Source: Mesostigma viride (Eukaryota > Streptophyta > Mesostigmatophyceae > Mesostigmatales > Mesostigmataceae). From it: a DNA stretch of 64,000 nucleotides. Where the stretch lies: the NCBI GenBank assembly GCA_009746045.1, contig RPFO01000017.1:737001-801000 (forward strand), read 5' to 3'. Below are positions 32,702 to 45,505 of the stretch, piece after piece; within the stretch, counting starts at the first letter, position 1; the number at the start of each line of letters is the position of its first letter. A model generated the notes under the pieces. That model saw nothing but the letters and a program-made list of their open reading frames with translations. It was not told where the DNA came from and searched no databases. A program made the translations under genes and the position numbers.

Positions 32702-35700
32702 GTGTGGATGCTGGGCCTGCCGCTGGTGTCGGCGTGGCGGATCCTTGCGGTGATGTGACGGATGCTGATGTTGCCAGTGCCGATGCGGAGTGTGTGGCAC
32801 CAGCGCCCATGTTCGGGCGGAAGTGCTTCAAAGCCGCCACCGCACGCATGTCGTCGGCATCGCGGTTGTAGAAGGCCTCCACCGCTGGCGCGACGAGCTG
32901 GGCAAGGGGGGTAGGGCGTGGATGCAAGCAGACAAGATAGGGTGCAGGGGGCAGGCCGGTGAGGACAGGGGAGGGTGAGCACAAAATGAGGCCGGTGAAC
33001 GCCGCAGCCACCTCCTTGGTCAAGCAATTGCAATGCAGATGACAATGCAGACAATAATGCAGACAATCATGACACAATAAGTGGCAGACGATAAATGGTG
33101 CTGGTATGGGCATCATACCACCACCATCATAAGCTTCGTAGTGGCGCTGCGATGGCCAGTATTCTTATCGATGTCAGATGAGCAATGGGGTGGACCGGCG
33201 TGCAACCATGGGGCATAGCCCGGTGGAAAGCTCACGCCTGTCTCTGCAGTGAGCGCACACCCACCCCACTCTTTCGACATAAACAAGGCATGATGATGAC
33301 GATGATTATTATTGTTACTATTACAAAGGGCGTGCGAAAAAAAAGCCTATTACATAACATACACGATAACGGCACTCAAGAGTTAAACATAGGCTAACAA
33401 GGCTTGCTGCTAGGGATGAGGTCACATGGCCAGCGCGTGTGTTCTGTGCACACGAGGGTTGAAAGGGTTCTTGGTCGAAGAGATGCTCCCATGTCTTGCT
33501 GGTAGCACCATGCTAACACCACAATGCCACACTAATAAACCCATGTCGTCATGGCCTGCTGTCGATACGAGGGCATCTCCGCATCGTGACCTGGCACACC
33601 CACCAGCAACGCAGGCTCGTGGCAGCTGTGGCCGGCAACGCGGCCCGTCAAAGGTAGTAGTTTCTGCGCAGTGCCTGTTGACACCGTGCCCGATAAACTG
33701 CTCCCTATCCCATTATGAACAGCCTCCTAGTCCTGAGATCCTTGCACCCGGCACCGTGCCATTAAAAACCACGTAGCCGGCGGAATGACCACCCCTTACA
33801 CGTATCCCAAATGGCAAGCAAGGACAGATGCACGTCGCGTGACGGAGGCAAGCGTACCTGAGGCTCCTTGGCCAGCACGTACGCCAGCGGTGGCGGCAAC
33901 AAGCAGCGGACCGTGTACATCCATTTGACCGCCTTCTGGGGATATCTGCAACAGGACACCCACCCACACACACGATGTGGTCATGGTCATGTCACACCCA
34001 TGTCATCATCAATGCACGCGCATGTCATGATGATGCCCGTCGCCCTCCATGCCACAAACACGCCCCACCCACCATTCCCCGCTCCCATACTCCCCAACAC
34101 CCACACCCATGCCCACACCCACGCCGCCGTCCAGGCACGCAATCATGCCACAAAGCATGCGCCCATGCCCACGCAGGCACATGCTCACAGCCAGCAGAAG
34201 AGAGTCCATGAATCAAGCACTGCGCTGAGAAATGATGCTGATGAACGCATGCTGCCAAACGTGTGGCCCTGGACATGTGATTATGGACATGTGATTATGG
34301 ACATGTGATTATGGGCATGTGATTATGGACATGTGATTATGGACATGTGATTATGGGCATGTGATTATAGGCAGGTGATTATGGACATGTGATCATGGAC
34401 ATGTGATTATGGACATGTGATTATGGACATGCGAGCGAGGCAGCCGGCAATCTTCCCCCCCTCTGCGACACACAGGTGCCAGGCAGGCGCTGCTACTATG
34501 TCAGGGGGCATTTCTCCCTTAGCAGATTTGAACTGTGAGCTCAGCAACGACAGTCACCGATTCAGCACGCATCACATCGCCTGACATGGACACCACTTGC
34601 AACCAAACAGTGCACTGTCCCCCCCCCCCCGGTGAGATGCCCACATGCGAAGCCGAAACACAAGCGCCATCCGATGCCATCCCAGCAGTACGCGCGGATC
34701 AATATCGTCAACCGCGCAGTAATGCTTCTAGCTAGCACCAGACTGTGCGAGTGGTATGGTATAATTAAAAACTGTGCTATTGGTATGGTATACCTTGTAT
34801 TCTCTTTCATCCACCATGGCACTGACATGCTATGTAGTACTAAGGTGACTCACATACCACTGGGTAGAATAGCAAAACGACCACCTCAGCAACTTGGATT
34901 CATGCATCCTTGTAGTTTCTTTAAAGAGACAGGGTGACAGAGCCAGCATTATAGCCTGCTGCTTTGCATGCATGCGTGAAATTAGGCCGTACCCTTGCAG
35001 CCGCTCGCGAATCGCCCTGTGCACCCCCTCGCTTGCGCGCGTGTCCCTCGAGGGATCTGCCACCGCGGCCAACGCGGACGCCAGCGGCAACTCGGCAGGC
35101 AACCCCTTGAGCGGGATAATGTGGACCTCTCCCCCATAGATCCAGACCTGGTGGCAACGTAACCCCTTGAGCGGGACGAGGAGACATGCTTGTAATGGCA
35201 CAGTTAGATGTGACGCAAGGGGTGAGGGCACCGCAAGGGGGTGAAGGGCACCGCAAGGGGTGAGGGAACAGTGAGGCGCCTTCAGGGACAACAGCACCCC
35301 CCCCTGCTGTGTAGCCATCGCCACCACGGCTGCATCTCGGTGGCTGGATGGCTTCGTCCACAAGAGCTTGCGGGTCGTGACAGACCGCTGAAGCGCGGCA
35401 GTACCTTTGTCATGGTTCTTATCATGGTGGAGCAGTTGTAGGTGGTGGGTGATACAAGCCTGATGGGAAAGGTCTGCCAGCATAGATGCGTGCTACCATC
35501 CTGTAGCACTGACCACCACAACACGCAATGATCATAGATGAGCTGGCCCGGGCTAGTGGTCGGCCACTTGCCCTACATGTCCTACTCCCCGGAAAACCAA
35601 ATATCCAATCCCCAGTAGCCTCCAATAGTTGCTGCATAGCCTTAAATTTCACCATCGCTTATCAGAGAGCCTGTCACAGTTCACAGGCGACTGACTCAGG

Positions 35701-38700
35701 ATTGCAGCCCACTTGCTCATGTGCGCGTCAGGTGCGGTGCTCATGGTGGCCTAGTTTGTGAGAAATCGGGATGAAGTAACGCTATTATTGCACATGCAGG
35801 CCTAAGATTTATGAACGCGAGGCATGTGCTGACAGCCCTGCAAAACTGGCCATGTTCCAAATGGCACGACAATTGGTGATGATTGCAACGCACTTACTGG
35901 GCAACCACACCCCTTGGCTGGCCTGCGCACCCAGTTCTTCCCCTACCCGTGCCTCAAGGCCCCATAACAAACTCTTACAGGCATATCACAGCCATTTGTT
36001 GCCGCGACAATGGTGGAGGGGGCATGGGCAACAAGACCGCCCCAAACTCCAGGTTACCCAGGGATGAGGTCAACATAGTTCTTAACTCAGTACATGCACC
36101 TCCCAGTGTCTCCTACCAGCCCGCCCGCCCGCCCCCACCCCCACCCACCCACCCGATTGTCCGCGTTGTCCGGCTTCAGCCAGCGAGGGAGGGCCATGGC
36201 TGCTTCTATGAGGAGGAACTGGCCGTCCTCGTCCCAGCAGCTGATGCAAGGGGGCATAACATGAAGTAGAACAAATGGGGGGATAACATCAATAAGAACG
36301 AATGGGGGGATGACATCAAGTAGAACGAATGGGGGGATAACATCAATAAGAACGAATGGGGGGATAACATCAAGTAGAACGAATGGGGGCATAACATGAA
36401 GTAGAACAAATGGGGGGATAACATCAATAAGAACGAATGGGGGGATAACATCAATAAGAACGAATGGGGGGATAACATCAATAAGAACGAATGGGGGGAT
36501 GACATCAATAAGAACGAATGGGGGGATAACATGGTGTGGAACGAATGGGGGGATGACATCAAGTAGAACGAATGGGGGGATAACATCAAGTAGAACGAAT
36601 GGGGGGATAACATCAAGTAGAACGAATGGGGGGATGACATCAAGTAGAACCAATGGGGGGATAACATCAATAAGAACGAATGGGGGATAACATCAAGTAG
36701 AACGAATGGGGGGATAACATCAATAAGAACGAATGGGGGGATGACATCAATAAGAACGAATGGGGGGATAACATCAAGTAGAACGAATGGGGGGATAACA
36801 TCAAGTAGAACGAATGGGGGCATAACATCAAGTAGAACGAATGGGGGGATAACATCAATAAGAACGAATGGGGGGATAACATCAAGTAGAACGAATGGGG
36901 GGATAACATCAAGTAGAACCAATGGGGGATAACATCAATAAGAACGAATGGGGGGATAACATCAATAAGAACGAATGGGGGGATAACATCAAGTAGAACG
37001 AATGGGGGATAACATCAAGTAGAACGAATGGGGGGATAACATCAATAAGAACGAATGGGGGGATAACATCAATAAGAACGAATGGGGGGATAACATCAAG
37101 TAGAACGAATGGGGGGATGACATCAATAAGAACGAATGGGGGGATAACATCAATAAGAACGAATGGGGGGATAACATCAAGTAGAACGAATGGGGGGATA
37201 ACATCAATAAGAACGAATGGGGGGATAACATCAAGTAGAACGAATGGGGGGATAACATCAATAAGAACGAATGGGGGGATGACATCAAGTAGAACGAATG
37301 GGGGGATAACATCAAGTAGAACGAATGGGGGATAACATCAATAAGAACGAATGGGGGGATAACATCAATAAGAACGAATGGGGGGATGACATCAAGTAGA
37401 ACGAATGGGGGGATAACATCAATAAGAACGAATGGGGGGATAACATCAATAAGAACGAATGGGGGGATAACATCAATAAGAACGAATGGGCGGATAACAT
37501 GGTGTAGAACGAATGGGGGGATAACATCAAGTAGAACGAATGGGGGGATAACATCAATAAGAACGAATGGGGGGATGACATCAAGTAGAACGAATGGGGG
37601 GATAACATCAAGTAGCACGAATGGGGGGATAACATCAAGTAGAACGAATGGGGGGATAACATCAAGTAGAACAAATGGGGGGATAACATCAAGTAGAACG
37701 AATGGGGGGATGACATCAAGTAGAACGAATGGGGGGATAACATCAATAAGAACGAATGGGGGGATAACATCAATAAGAACGAATGGGCGGATAACATGGT
37801 GTAGAACGAATGGGGGGATAACATCAAGTAGAACGAATGGGGGGATGACATCAATAAGAACGAATGGGGGGATAACATCAATAAGAACGAATGGGCGGAT
37901 AACATGGTGTAGAACAAATGGGGGGATAACATCAATAAGAACGAATGGGGGGATAACATCAAGTAGAACGAATGGGGGGATAACATCAAGTAGAACGAAT
38001 GGGCGGATGAACATCAAGTAGAACGAATGGGGGGATGACATCAAGTAGAACGAATGGGGGGATGACATCAAGTAGAACGAATGGGGGGATGACATCAAGT
38101 AGAACGAATGGGGGGATGACATCAATAAGAACGAATGGGGGGATAACATCAAGTAGAACGAATGGGGGGATAACATCAATAAGAACGAATGGGGGGATAA
38201 CATCAATAAGAACGAATGGGGGGATAACATCAATAAGAACGAATGGGGGGATAACATCAAGTAGAACGAATGGGGGGATAACATCAATAAGAACGAATGG
38301 GGGGATAACATCAAGTAGAACGAATGGGGGGATGACATCAAGTAGAACGAATGGGGGGATAACATCAATAAGAACGAATGGGGGGATAACATCAAGTAGA
38401 ACGAATGGGGGGATAACATCAAGTAGAACGAATGGGCGGATGAACATCAAGTAGAACGAATGGGCGGATAACATCAATAAGAACGAATGGGGGATGACAT
38501 CAAGTAGAACGAATGGGGGATAACATCAATAAGAACGAATGGGGGGATGACATCAAGTAGAACGAATGGGGGATGACATCAAGTAGAACGAATGGGGGGA
38601 TGACATCAAGTAGAACGAATGGGGGGATAACATCAAGTAGAACGAATGGGGGGATGACATCAATAAGAACGAATGGGGGGATAACATCAATAAGAACGAA

Positions 38701-40763
38701 TGGGGGGATAACATCAATAAGAACGAATGGGGGGATGACATCAAGTAGAACGAATGGGCGGATAACATCAATAAGAACGAATGGGGGGATGACATCAAGT
38801 AGAACGAATGGGGGGATAACATCAAGTAGAACGAATGGGGGGATAACATCAAGCAGAACGAATGGGCGGATGAACATCAAGTAGAACGAATGGGGGGATG
38901 ACATCAAGTAGAACGAATGGGGGGATGACATCAATAAGAACGAATGGGGGGATGACATCAATAAGAACGAATGGGGGGATAACATCAAGTAGAAAAAATG
39001 CAAGCATCACAGGGCAAAATGCATGAACACAAGGGCATATTTACGTCCCACGTGCCGGCCTCATACCCCTGTTTGGTCCTGCCAGAAAGCATTGGTAGAC
39101 AACGGCCTTGGGGTTGGCTTTTATGTGGAGTTTTGTGTGTGGGGGGGCGAGTCTAGTAAAAAACGATAAGCTATTGGAGAGGACACATGCACCAAACGTA
39201 GGTCGAGCCATTGCTATACCTGCCAGTGTCTGCCACACGCAACCCCATAACCATCTGCCAGATCATTGTGCCCGATGGACTCCTTGGATTAATTAATAAA
39301 GCATGTGACTGCGTCACGTGGGTACACATAAAGGAACCTTCAACCCCTACATGAACCCAGCGATGAGGTGGGAGGGCGCCCTAGCTTCCCCCACTGCCTC
39401 AAGCGGGGCCGTCCACCGAGGACTCTCACTGCTTCATGGTGCAGGCCTGACTGTCCGTGCGATACAACAACAAGTAGGCTGACACATACTGGGCTACTGG
39501 GAGAGCCACCGCCCACCTGCCTACGTACCTTACTCCTCAACCGCCAACCACTTCACCGGGCGCTGTACTGGCAGACTAGTAGTAATAAGCTACAGTATAC
39601 TGTACCCGCTCACCCCACGCATACACGCGCAACCTGGCACCACCGGCTTTCACCCTATGCACGCACACACACATGGCGTTGTCCGCTCACCTGGCGGCAG
39701 TGCCCGGCAGCGCCCGCGTGACATGTGTCAGCAGGTACACGATGAACCACTCGTCCTCCACGTTGTCGCCAAAGCGGGTCCGCCCCGCCAGGTGGGGGGG
39801 AACATCTGGGAGGGCCGAGGCAGGGTGACAGGACGACAGGGAGATGAAAAGGCAAGGCGCGATGAGGCCGTGGATTTCCGGAGGAAAGCACGTGTGGTGA
39901 GGTGGTGACGTGGACCAGCACAGGAGCAGGTTTCACAAGCATGCGCCAACAACCCCTTGGTTTGCTCGGCTCATCACACATGATGGAGAAACAGCCCTCG
40001 TGAAAGCCTGTAGTACCTTGCAGCAGGCCCATGATGTGACTCGCTGGGTACTGCTGCCTACTGTACCGGCTGCTCCACTAGGGAAATTATGGGGGCGATG
40101 CCCGTGCTGGTGTGGAGTGATGGTGTATAGCACAGCCATATGGCATAGCCTTGTTAGATTCGTGCCAAATATATACACTTGATTTTTAACTAGGGATGCA
40201 TGCTAGTAGGGAGTAACTCTACCCATCAAGCTCCATTATCGCCAGAGAAAAGTGGCCGTGTGACCGACGTATCTCTGTTGTTTACGCGCCGCCCAAGCTC
40301 GCTGCGCGGGTCCGGCTCATGCCCTTATTGGGGCCCGGTAACAACGCCACGCCCACCCAAGGCAATTTTGGACTCGAGGTAAGAACCAACGACACTAGCA
40401 AAGAGACAGTACGCATGGAGAAACTGTCGACTATCTAATGATCCAGAAAAGGGGCAGTGCCCAACTGCACCGAAGCCAGCTTTGCGAGGTGGACGTACAC
40501 TCAGCACTTCGCGAATCGCCAGCAGCAGGCACGGTCTCCAGCGAGAATGGGTCCTTGTGCCAAATATAGCGGTTTAAGTGACAGGCTTCGCCCAGCAAGC
40601 GCAGGCATGTCACACGTAACGCCTCCAACGCATTAACGTCGTTTCCGGATGACACATCGGGGTAAATGCGGTAATGTACGCAGCTCTCCAGCTCCAGGCG
40701 ATCCTGCGACGAAAATGTGACATTAATTCCAAGTAGTTGACCAACAGCGTGCAGACCACGCAT
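24786..40763 (-). CDS. ECD: ecdysoneless (ECD/SGT1) homologue
   Basis: Thirteen exons: 40508-40763, 39691-39805, 36150-36240, 34993-35147, 33858-33945, 32427-32897, 31182-31397, 30289-30531, 29309-29397, 28754-28876, 27344-27429, 25585-26189, 24786-25157. All have GT and AG borders and consistent phases, giving 969 residues. The order of motifs follows the family: VHYRIYPD, NRYIWHKDPFSL, RFGDNVEDEWFIVY, EDGQFLLIEAAMALPRWL, VWIYGGEVHIIPLKGL, CLLPPPLAYVLAKEP, VEAFYNRD, VTFNRCLYAQL, DDDDSWMEGVE, LSEVSRSMAEFVERVSSLEG and the signature end VDVDANLVKNFLQSSMAQMG. ECD proteins act in cell-cycle control and pre-mRNA splicing (PRPF8 and R2TP partners). Animal forms are about 640 residues; here low-complexity acidic and Ala-rich inserts lengthen exons 6 and 12. 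The ATG at 40763 is the first after an in-frame TAG. The exon 1 donor (CGAA/GTGCTG) is weak and the least certain border. Confidence 0.92.
26640..27332. repeat. 8-bp array (GGGAGCGA)n in ECD intron 11
   Basis: About 85 units with occasional GGGTGCGA variants fill the intron between exons 11 and 12. The array ends only 11 bp from the donor of exon 11 (27344). Ser-Leu-Ala-Pro repeat frames come from it. Confidence 0.97.
27465..27660. mobile_element. hairpin-type retroelement 3' end in ECD intron 10
   Basis: AATTAGTTAAGTAGTTAAG tail-like sequence, then the hairpin CATATCTCCGTGGAGAGCATATG and CCCTGAGAAGGGGCATATGG, which also occurs inverted at 19805-19855. 27573-27640 then contains the unbroken version of the sequence split by the half-LINE at 20276-21001. 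The rest of this intron (27660-28750) shows no gene. Confidence 0.5.
31681..32340. repeat. 60-bp minisatellite, 11 copies, in ECD intron 6
   Basis: Eleven head-to-tail 60-bp units, each starting ACGAGTCTGGACATTCAAGA, with few substitutions. It ends 87 bp from the exon 6 donor. The unit length is a multiple of three, so several frames stay open, but no start, domain or splice logic supports coding. Confidence 0.97.
32662..32702 (-). repeat. (GCA)n trinucleotide repeat encoding poly-Ala in ECD exon 6
   Basis: A run of twelve or more GCA/GCT-type codons lies inside the coding exon and gives a continuous alanine tract between two conserved ECD blocks. Flanking sequence is also Ala/Thr/Ser-rich. 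Such runs vary easily in length. Confidence 0.9.
34262..34438. repeat. 14-bp array (GGACATGTGATTAT)n in ECD intron 4
   Basis: About twelve units between exons 4 and 5. Interruptions are single-base (GGGCATGTGATTAT). Confidence 0.93.
36248..38995. repeat. 27-bp minisatellite, about 100 copies, in ECD intron 2
   Basis: The unit contains GGGGGGATAACATCAA then TAAGAACGAAT or GTAGAACGAAT; the two variants are mixed without order, with rarer forms CGGATGAAC and ATGGTGTAGAAC. It starts only 7 bp from the exon 3 acceptor (36240), so the array itself must serve as the branch-point region. Frames of up to 477 codons (PPFVLLDVI repeats) are artefacts of the 27-bp period. Confidence 0.97.
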
Positions 40764-41049
40764 GATGATTACGAACGATGAAGACTAAATGCATACTAAG
40801 CTTAGGCAGACACCTAACCATAATTTTCCCCCCAATAAACACTTGCAGTGCCAACCTGGTCGAGCGTGTCCATCCCGATGCCAAAACAACACCACGGAAA
40901 TTAAGGGTAGCCGGATAAAACGTCGGAAATCCCCCCAAAAATATTTGGCGAACAAAGGAGCTCCAACCCTTCCATTACTTCTCTCTTATTGACCCCTCGG
41001 TGTCAACGATGCATTTGAACTTAATACGTAATACCTAGTTTTCATATGT

Positions 41050-41326
41050 TTAGATAACAGGAGGTAGCCATGGCACTTGGTGACTTTGTGTGAATTCTGT
41101 GTACTTCGCAGGCATTTTGTAGCCAGACTCCTGGTATGAGGAATCAGCACAACTCAGGATGAGACTTCTGGCAAACTTCTTTTTAGTCAACAACTTGGTG
41201 GCTGTGGCCCGGCTTGCCGCCTGTTGAAGTGCCAAGCTCTGTTGCGAAGACGTGAGTGCCAACGATACGTCATTCGGGCGACACTCGATAGTCGATACCA
41301 CCGTGAAAACCTAATTAATAATTAGC
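41050..41326 (-). CDS. unassigned coding-like exon
   Basis: After a possible acceptor (AATTAG at about 41327) the minus strand is open for 91 codons to TAA at 41050. Composition is protein-like (TIECRPNDVSLALTSSQQSL, LLTKKKFARSLILSCADSS, YKMPAKYTEFTQSH), not repetitive. It may be the last exon of a small gene between ECD and the coiled-coil gene; a possible first exon, ATGGTGGACCAGGTGGCAG near 41600, does not match in phase. I do not recognise a family. Confidence 0.3.
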
Positions 41327-42000
41327 ATTTGAGAGACCTATCCTGGTGCTGTTACTGCAGTATGCCCTTATCTCAATCGCTAACTTAAAAAAATAAGAAG
41401 TTAGTGCCAATTATTGCCTTTACAGGAACACCAGTCACGGGTCATTAGACGGGTCAACAGATATTGGGATAGATCATCGCTGATCACAACGCCTAACAAG
41501 CGTATCCAACAGGTTCATTTCAACATTTACTCACATTATGTAATGACCTGGCCCTTGAACCTCGATGTATAGTCACTTACAACTCTGCCACCTGGTCCAC
41601 CATAATTAGGGGGGGGGGGCAATTGCGAACACACCTGATAGGCAAAGCATAACCAGGTTGCGTATAACCTGTTACATAGCTTGCTTGTGATACATAAATT
41701 TATCAACCATCACGGCTTTGCTGAGAATTTAGTTGATGCAACGGGGAGCCGGCATTAGATGTTGCCAAGACCCTGTTGCAGTGTTTCCATTATCCTCGAG
41801 GCCTTAGGCAGACTGACCGGTCTTGCATGCCTTGAACGGAAAGGGAAAATGGGTATACTTTTTGACTGAGAGGCGCAGCATTAGGCGTGAGCTAACGGCC
41901 GTGTGTTGGCGCATATTGTCGGGCTTGTAAGACCATGGGGGACTAGGCGTTTGTCGAACTTCATATGTGCAGTTCTCTGCCGCGGTTACCTATATAAAAG

Positions 42001-43950
42001 ATGGATACTGCTGACCGGATAGAGAAATGTCTGCTTGAGCTCGAGAAGAAAGGAACTTCGTTCTTTGACAATTTGTGAGTGTGCGCCGTGGCATTCTAGC
42101 TTGCAGTAGTATGTAATATGGGTGTCCTATTGCGGTTTGCTTTCCCAACTCCAGGATTCGAGTATGTAAGCAACGGCGAGAGCCCGTCTTTCACCAATTT
42201 GGCTCAGGATTCTGCGAATTAGAAGGTTGTTAAGCCATCCCGTTAGTTACCATTTTTTTGGGCGCTGTTACGAACGTGGTTGTGAACAACAGGGCGGACT
42301 CCCTGGAAACGGAATACTCCTGGAAGCATGCGCACAGTAAGTGCCAGTTGATTTCTCTGTGCGTCTCAAGTTGTACTCGTTGATCCAACATACTATTAGG
42401 CTCTTGTTGGAATGTATGGTAAGTAGTAAAGAATATGCAGCTCTTATTATTGGCCAATTGTACAAAAAGTGATGGGTTGTTATTGTGATTCGCTGCCTAT
42501 GTATTGTGATGTGCGCCACTGCGCCATAACTCTCCTTCAAGATCCGGCAGCATGTACAACTAGTGAGAGACAGCACGGTTGGGCCCCCCACATGTGCTTA
42601 TTCTACGTGCTTGTGTACCTATGTGGTGCTCATGCTGGCTACAGTTGTTCCTATTTCGCGTTTCGGTCACGCTCCCCTTCTCACATTCCGAACCCTGTCT
42701 CTTTCTTAGCAAATACTCATGTGCTTCTACTTGCCCATGCAGGCCAGCACGCGGATGTGCTGGCGTCGCTGCGCAAGCTGGAGGATGCGATGGAGGAGAC
42801 GTTGCTGAACACTCTGCCCCAGCCACTGCCGTCGGTGCCCCTCACGACTGCCGTGCAGGTGCGTGAGGCACAAGTAGCGCCACCGTGAGGTGTGCATGTG
42901 GGTGCCCTGTGTCAAGGGCAGTGTCAAAAGGAAGAAAAAGAAGGGCGCATTACAGAAAGAAGCAAACTAAGGTTATGACAGAGAGCATAAAAACCGGGAA
43001 AAAATGATAGGGTTCTACCATGCGCGGGGATGTTTTTCTGGGTTCTTTCTGCATGCGCATTTGAAGTTCGGGCAGGCAGCGATACCTGGGACATGCATAG
43101 GCCGGTGCGTGTCTGCATCTGACCATGAGCGCCAGAACTATGGACTAGGACTACGGACCACGAGCGCCAGAACGATGGACTAGGACTACGGACCATGAGC
43201 GCCGGAACTAGGGATGCCGACGACTTGAGACGACCGTTTCGGGCAAAGCCTCCGTGCCATGCCATACACACGAGTGCGCTGTCATGCCGTCCTGATCAGC
43301 ATTTGTGTTCCGTTGGGCTGGCCGTAAGCCTCCCACCCATGTGACCAGGGTTGGGATGGCCTTTCGTGGCCACTCCTCACCATCGTACGCTGGTAACATG
43401 CATTCAGGTCTATATATTCAACACCTGAGGACCTGGCCTGTTGGTTAGTTTTCCCAGACTGTTTGGGGAGAGGCAAGGACCCTCGCGGCCTCGTCACACT
43501 TGTAGAAGCTGGCGATCTCCCGGCCCACCTCCTCTCCATGCCTGCACGCTTGTGGGTGAATCCATGGGGCTTAATGTCAGGTCGAAGTATATGGTTGCCT
43601 CAAGCTGATTATTTCCTTAACCTTTTCGGTGAGCAGGAGGTGCAGAAGCCACACTCGGCTTTTGATGTGCTCATACTCCCCCTGTCACCTTGACGTCCGT
43701 TGCCTTGTGGGTGCCCGGTGCACGTGTGTGATGTCGATATCCCAATTTGCCGTGTTACTTGCTCAGGGGGCGGGAAAGAATCCACATAGGTTTGAACGTT
43801 TAGATTCTCTCATTGTGGCCTTTATGCTGGTATACGCATTGCATGGGTCACCAGGAGGCGGAGAAGACGCTGGAGGAGCGCCGCAAGGAGCGTGACACAC
43901 TACAGCGGAGGGTGGAGGCCGCGACACGGGCGCTGGCCAGCGGGAGATGA
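42001..43950 (+). CDS. small coiled-coil protein of unknown family
   Basis: Exons: 42001-42074, 42293-42336, 42743-42858, 43855-43950; all GT-AG with matching phases, giving 109 residues. The protein starts MDTADRIEKCLLELEKKG, continues with DNLADSLETEYSWKHA, ASLRKLEDAMEETLLNTL, a short Pro-rich turn (PQPLPSVPLT), then a charged helix EAEKTLEERRKERDTLQRRV and a stop. It is predicted to be almost wholly helical, two coiled-coil segments around a proline hinge, as in small subunits of larger complexes. I cannot name the family. A seven-base microexon at 42157-42163 would also fit splice rules but breaks the frame used here. Confidence 0.6.
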
Positions 43951-44301
43951 CCCCTGCGGTGTACACCCGCGGCTGATGCTCAGCACCCCTATGTCAACGA
44001 AACAACTGCATTTTGGCTTTGAGGCCTGGATGAAGGACCGCGAGCAGCACAGCTGCGCATGGATCCGCCCACTAGTATCAACTAGAGCACATGTTGGTGG
44101 TTGGATGAGCATGGGCCCCGGAGCATGAATCTTAGCATGGTGGACGAATTTGGCACTCGTGTTACAAGCATAATAATGGTAAGACTTTGCCAGATAGGGC
44201 GTTGTTTACCCGAGAGAGCGCTTGGGTTGACTAGAAATCTTGACAAATAATCACGTAGACTGCGTACGTCACGAGGATACCAATAAAATTTTGTATTAAG
44301 G

Positions 44302-44465
44302 AACCTAATTAATTAATTAATTACTAAGTCGCGTGTCCCCGTTGGGGGATCACGGAGCACTGAATTCCCCAGTTTAAGATACAGTGGACGTCTCCCCAAG
44401 ACGTCGATATTAATTAATTAATTAATTAGACTCGTGCTCCCGTTGGGGAGTCACGGAGCATTAAC
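44302..44465. mobile_element. two adjacent retroelement 3' ends with hairpins
   Basis: CCTAATTAATTAATTAATTA followed by GTGTCCCCGTTGGGGGATCACGGAGCAC, then at 44410 TTAATTAATTAATTAATTA followed by GTGCTCCCGTTGGGGAGTCAC and GGAGCAT. These are the minus-strand 3' ends of two elements of the same family as the half-LINEs, both strongly 5'-truncated. Confidence 0.65.
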
Positions 44466-44732
44466 CCCGATGGATGGATGGATGGGTGCAAACAGTCCAC
44501 ATCAGTCCGGCGCAGCGCCGGTACCACCCCGGTAATTCCCGCGCGAAAGTTGACGAAATTCGGTGCGCGCGTGCAATGTTGACTGAAATTCGGTGTGCAC
44601 GGCTATGGTGACGCGAAAATTTATTGCGAGCTGATTACGCAACCATTTTGGACGTTATTTCGCTTGTTCGGACGTTGATTACATAAGAAAAAGTATCGTA
44701 CATTAAAAAACCTGAAAAACAGTTTCTTTTTT

Positions 44733-45188
44733 TCTGCAGCGAGGGCACGTGGGCAGCAGGCGGGCGTTTTGCACACCAACCGGCCCGACCCGTGTGTGTG
44801 CAAGGTAAGACACAGACAGGAAAAACATGCTCTCAGCGGTCATGAACACATTCTACCAGTTCCTAACATCATTTCAAAGAAACCCAGCGATGGATTTCCC
44901 TTAATTTTGCGTTTCCGATTTTTACGCCCCTTCCGCGAAAAAGTGAGAATTATAGGAGCGCTGACAGGGGCAACACTGCATGTCGTGCTTTTAATCGCTT
45001 TTACGTCTTTTCTTGCAGCTATATGACTTCCCTTGGGCGCAGCAACATCGCCCGGTGTTTATCCTGCGGGCGGGGCTTGCTGGCCCCGTCCGGAGTGTGC
45101 TCGGGGTGCGGGAAAAACCACAGCTACTGGTTTATAACGTCGACAACCCCCATTTTCTGGTCATTAACCGGCGTATTCTTGTGGTTTA
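44733..45188 (+). other. possible two-exon coding locus
   Basis: Candidate exon 44733-44803 has an acceptor TTCTGCAG and a donor CAAG/GTAAGA. Candidate exon 45020-45188 starts after CTTGCAG. Joined in phase 0 it reads HTNRPDPCVCKLYDFPWAQQ and on to RILVV and TAA. Joined in phase 2 it gives a zinc-ribbon-like CLSCGRGLLAPSGVCSGCGK. I cannot decide which, and no start exon is found. The region 44480-44730 shows nothing. Confidence 0.25.
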
Positions 45189-45505
45189 AGCTTCCGGCGA
45201 CGGGCGAAAAGAGCTCTTACCATGACGGCATGCTCTGGGGAGGCGTTCCGAGAAGGACTGGGGCGGGCAGGCAAATTTACACGCGACAGTGCCCGCACGT
45301 CGCCTGCGCACCCCGGCGTACAAGGCAAAGCGCAGTGTTTCCCTCCTGGACGGCCCATCGCTGCCTTTGCCGGGCGGCATGTTGGGGAGGCGGCTCCTTC
45401 TTCCTTTCTTACCGCCCGTTTCATAGTTCATACCCCGTGAGTTTCCCAACGGAGGCGTGTTAATGATGAGCGGCTGCATGCATGAATGAACGGGTGTATG
45501 AATGA

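Noticed and set aside
36087-39003. Minus-strand frames of up to 477 codons with PPFVLLDVI repeats
   Set aside because: They are translations of the 27-bp intron array, whose length is a multiple of three. Only the short exon 36150-36240 inside is real.
45023-45463. 146-codon ORF with CxxC...CxxC zinc-ribbon look
   Set aside because: A second frame through the same exon looks at least as good, and the C-terminal half is low-quality. Kept only as a low-confidence locus.
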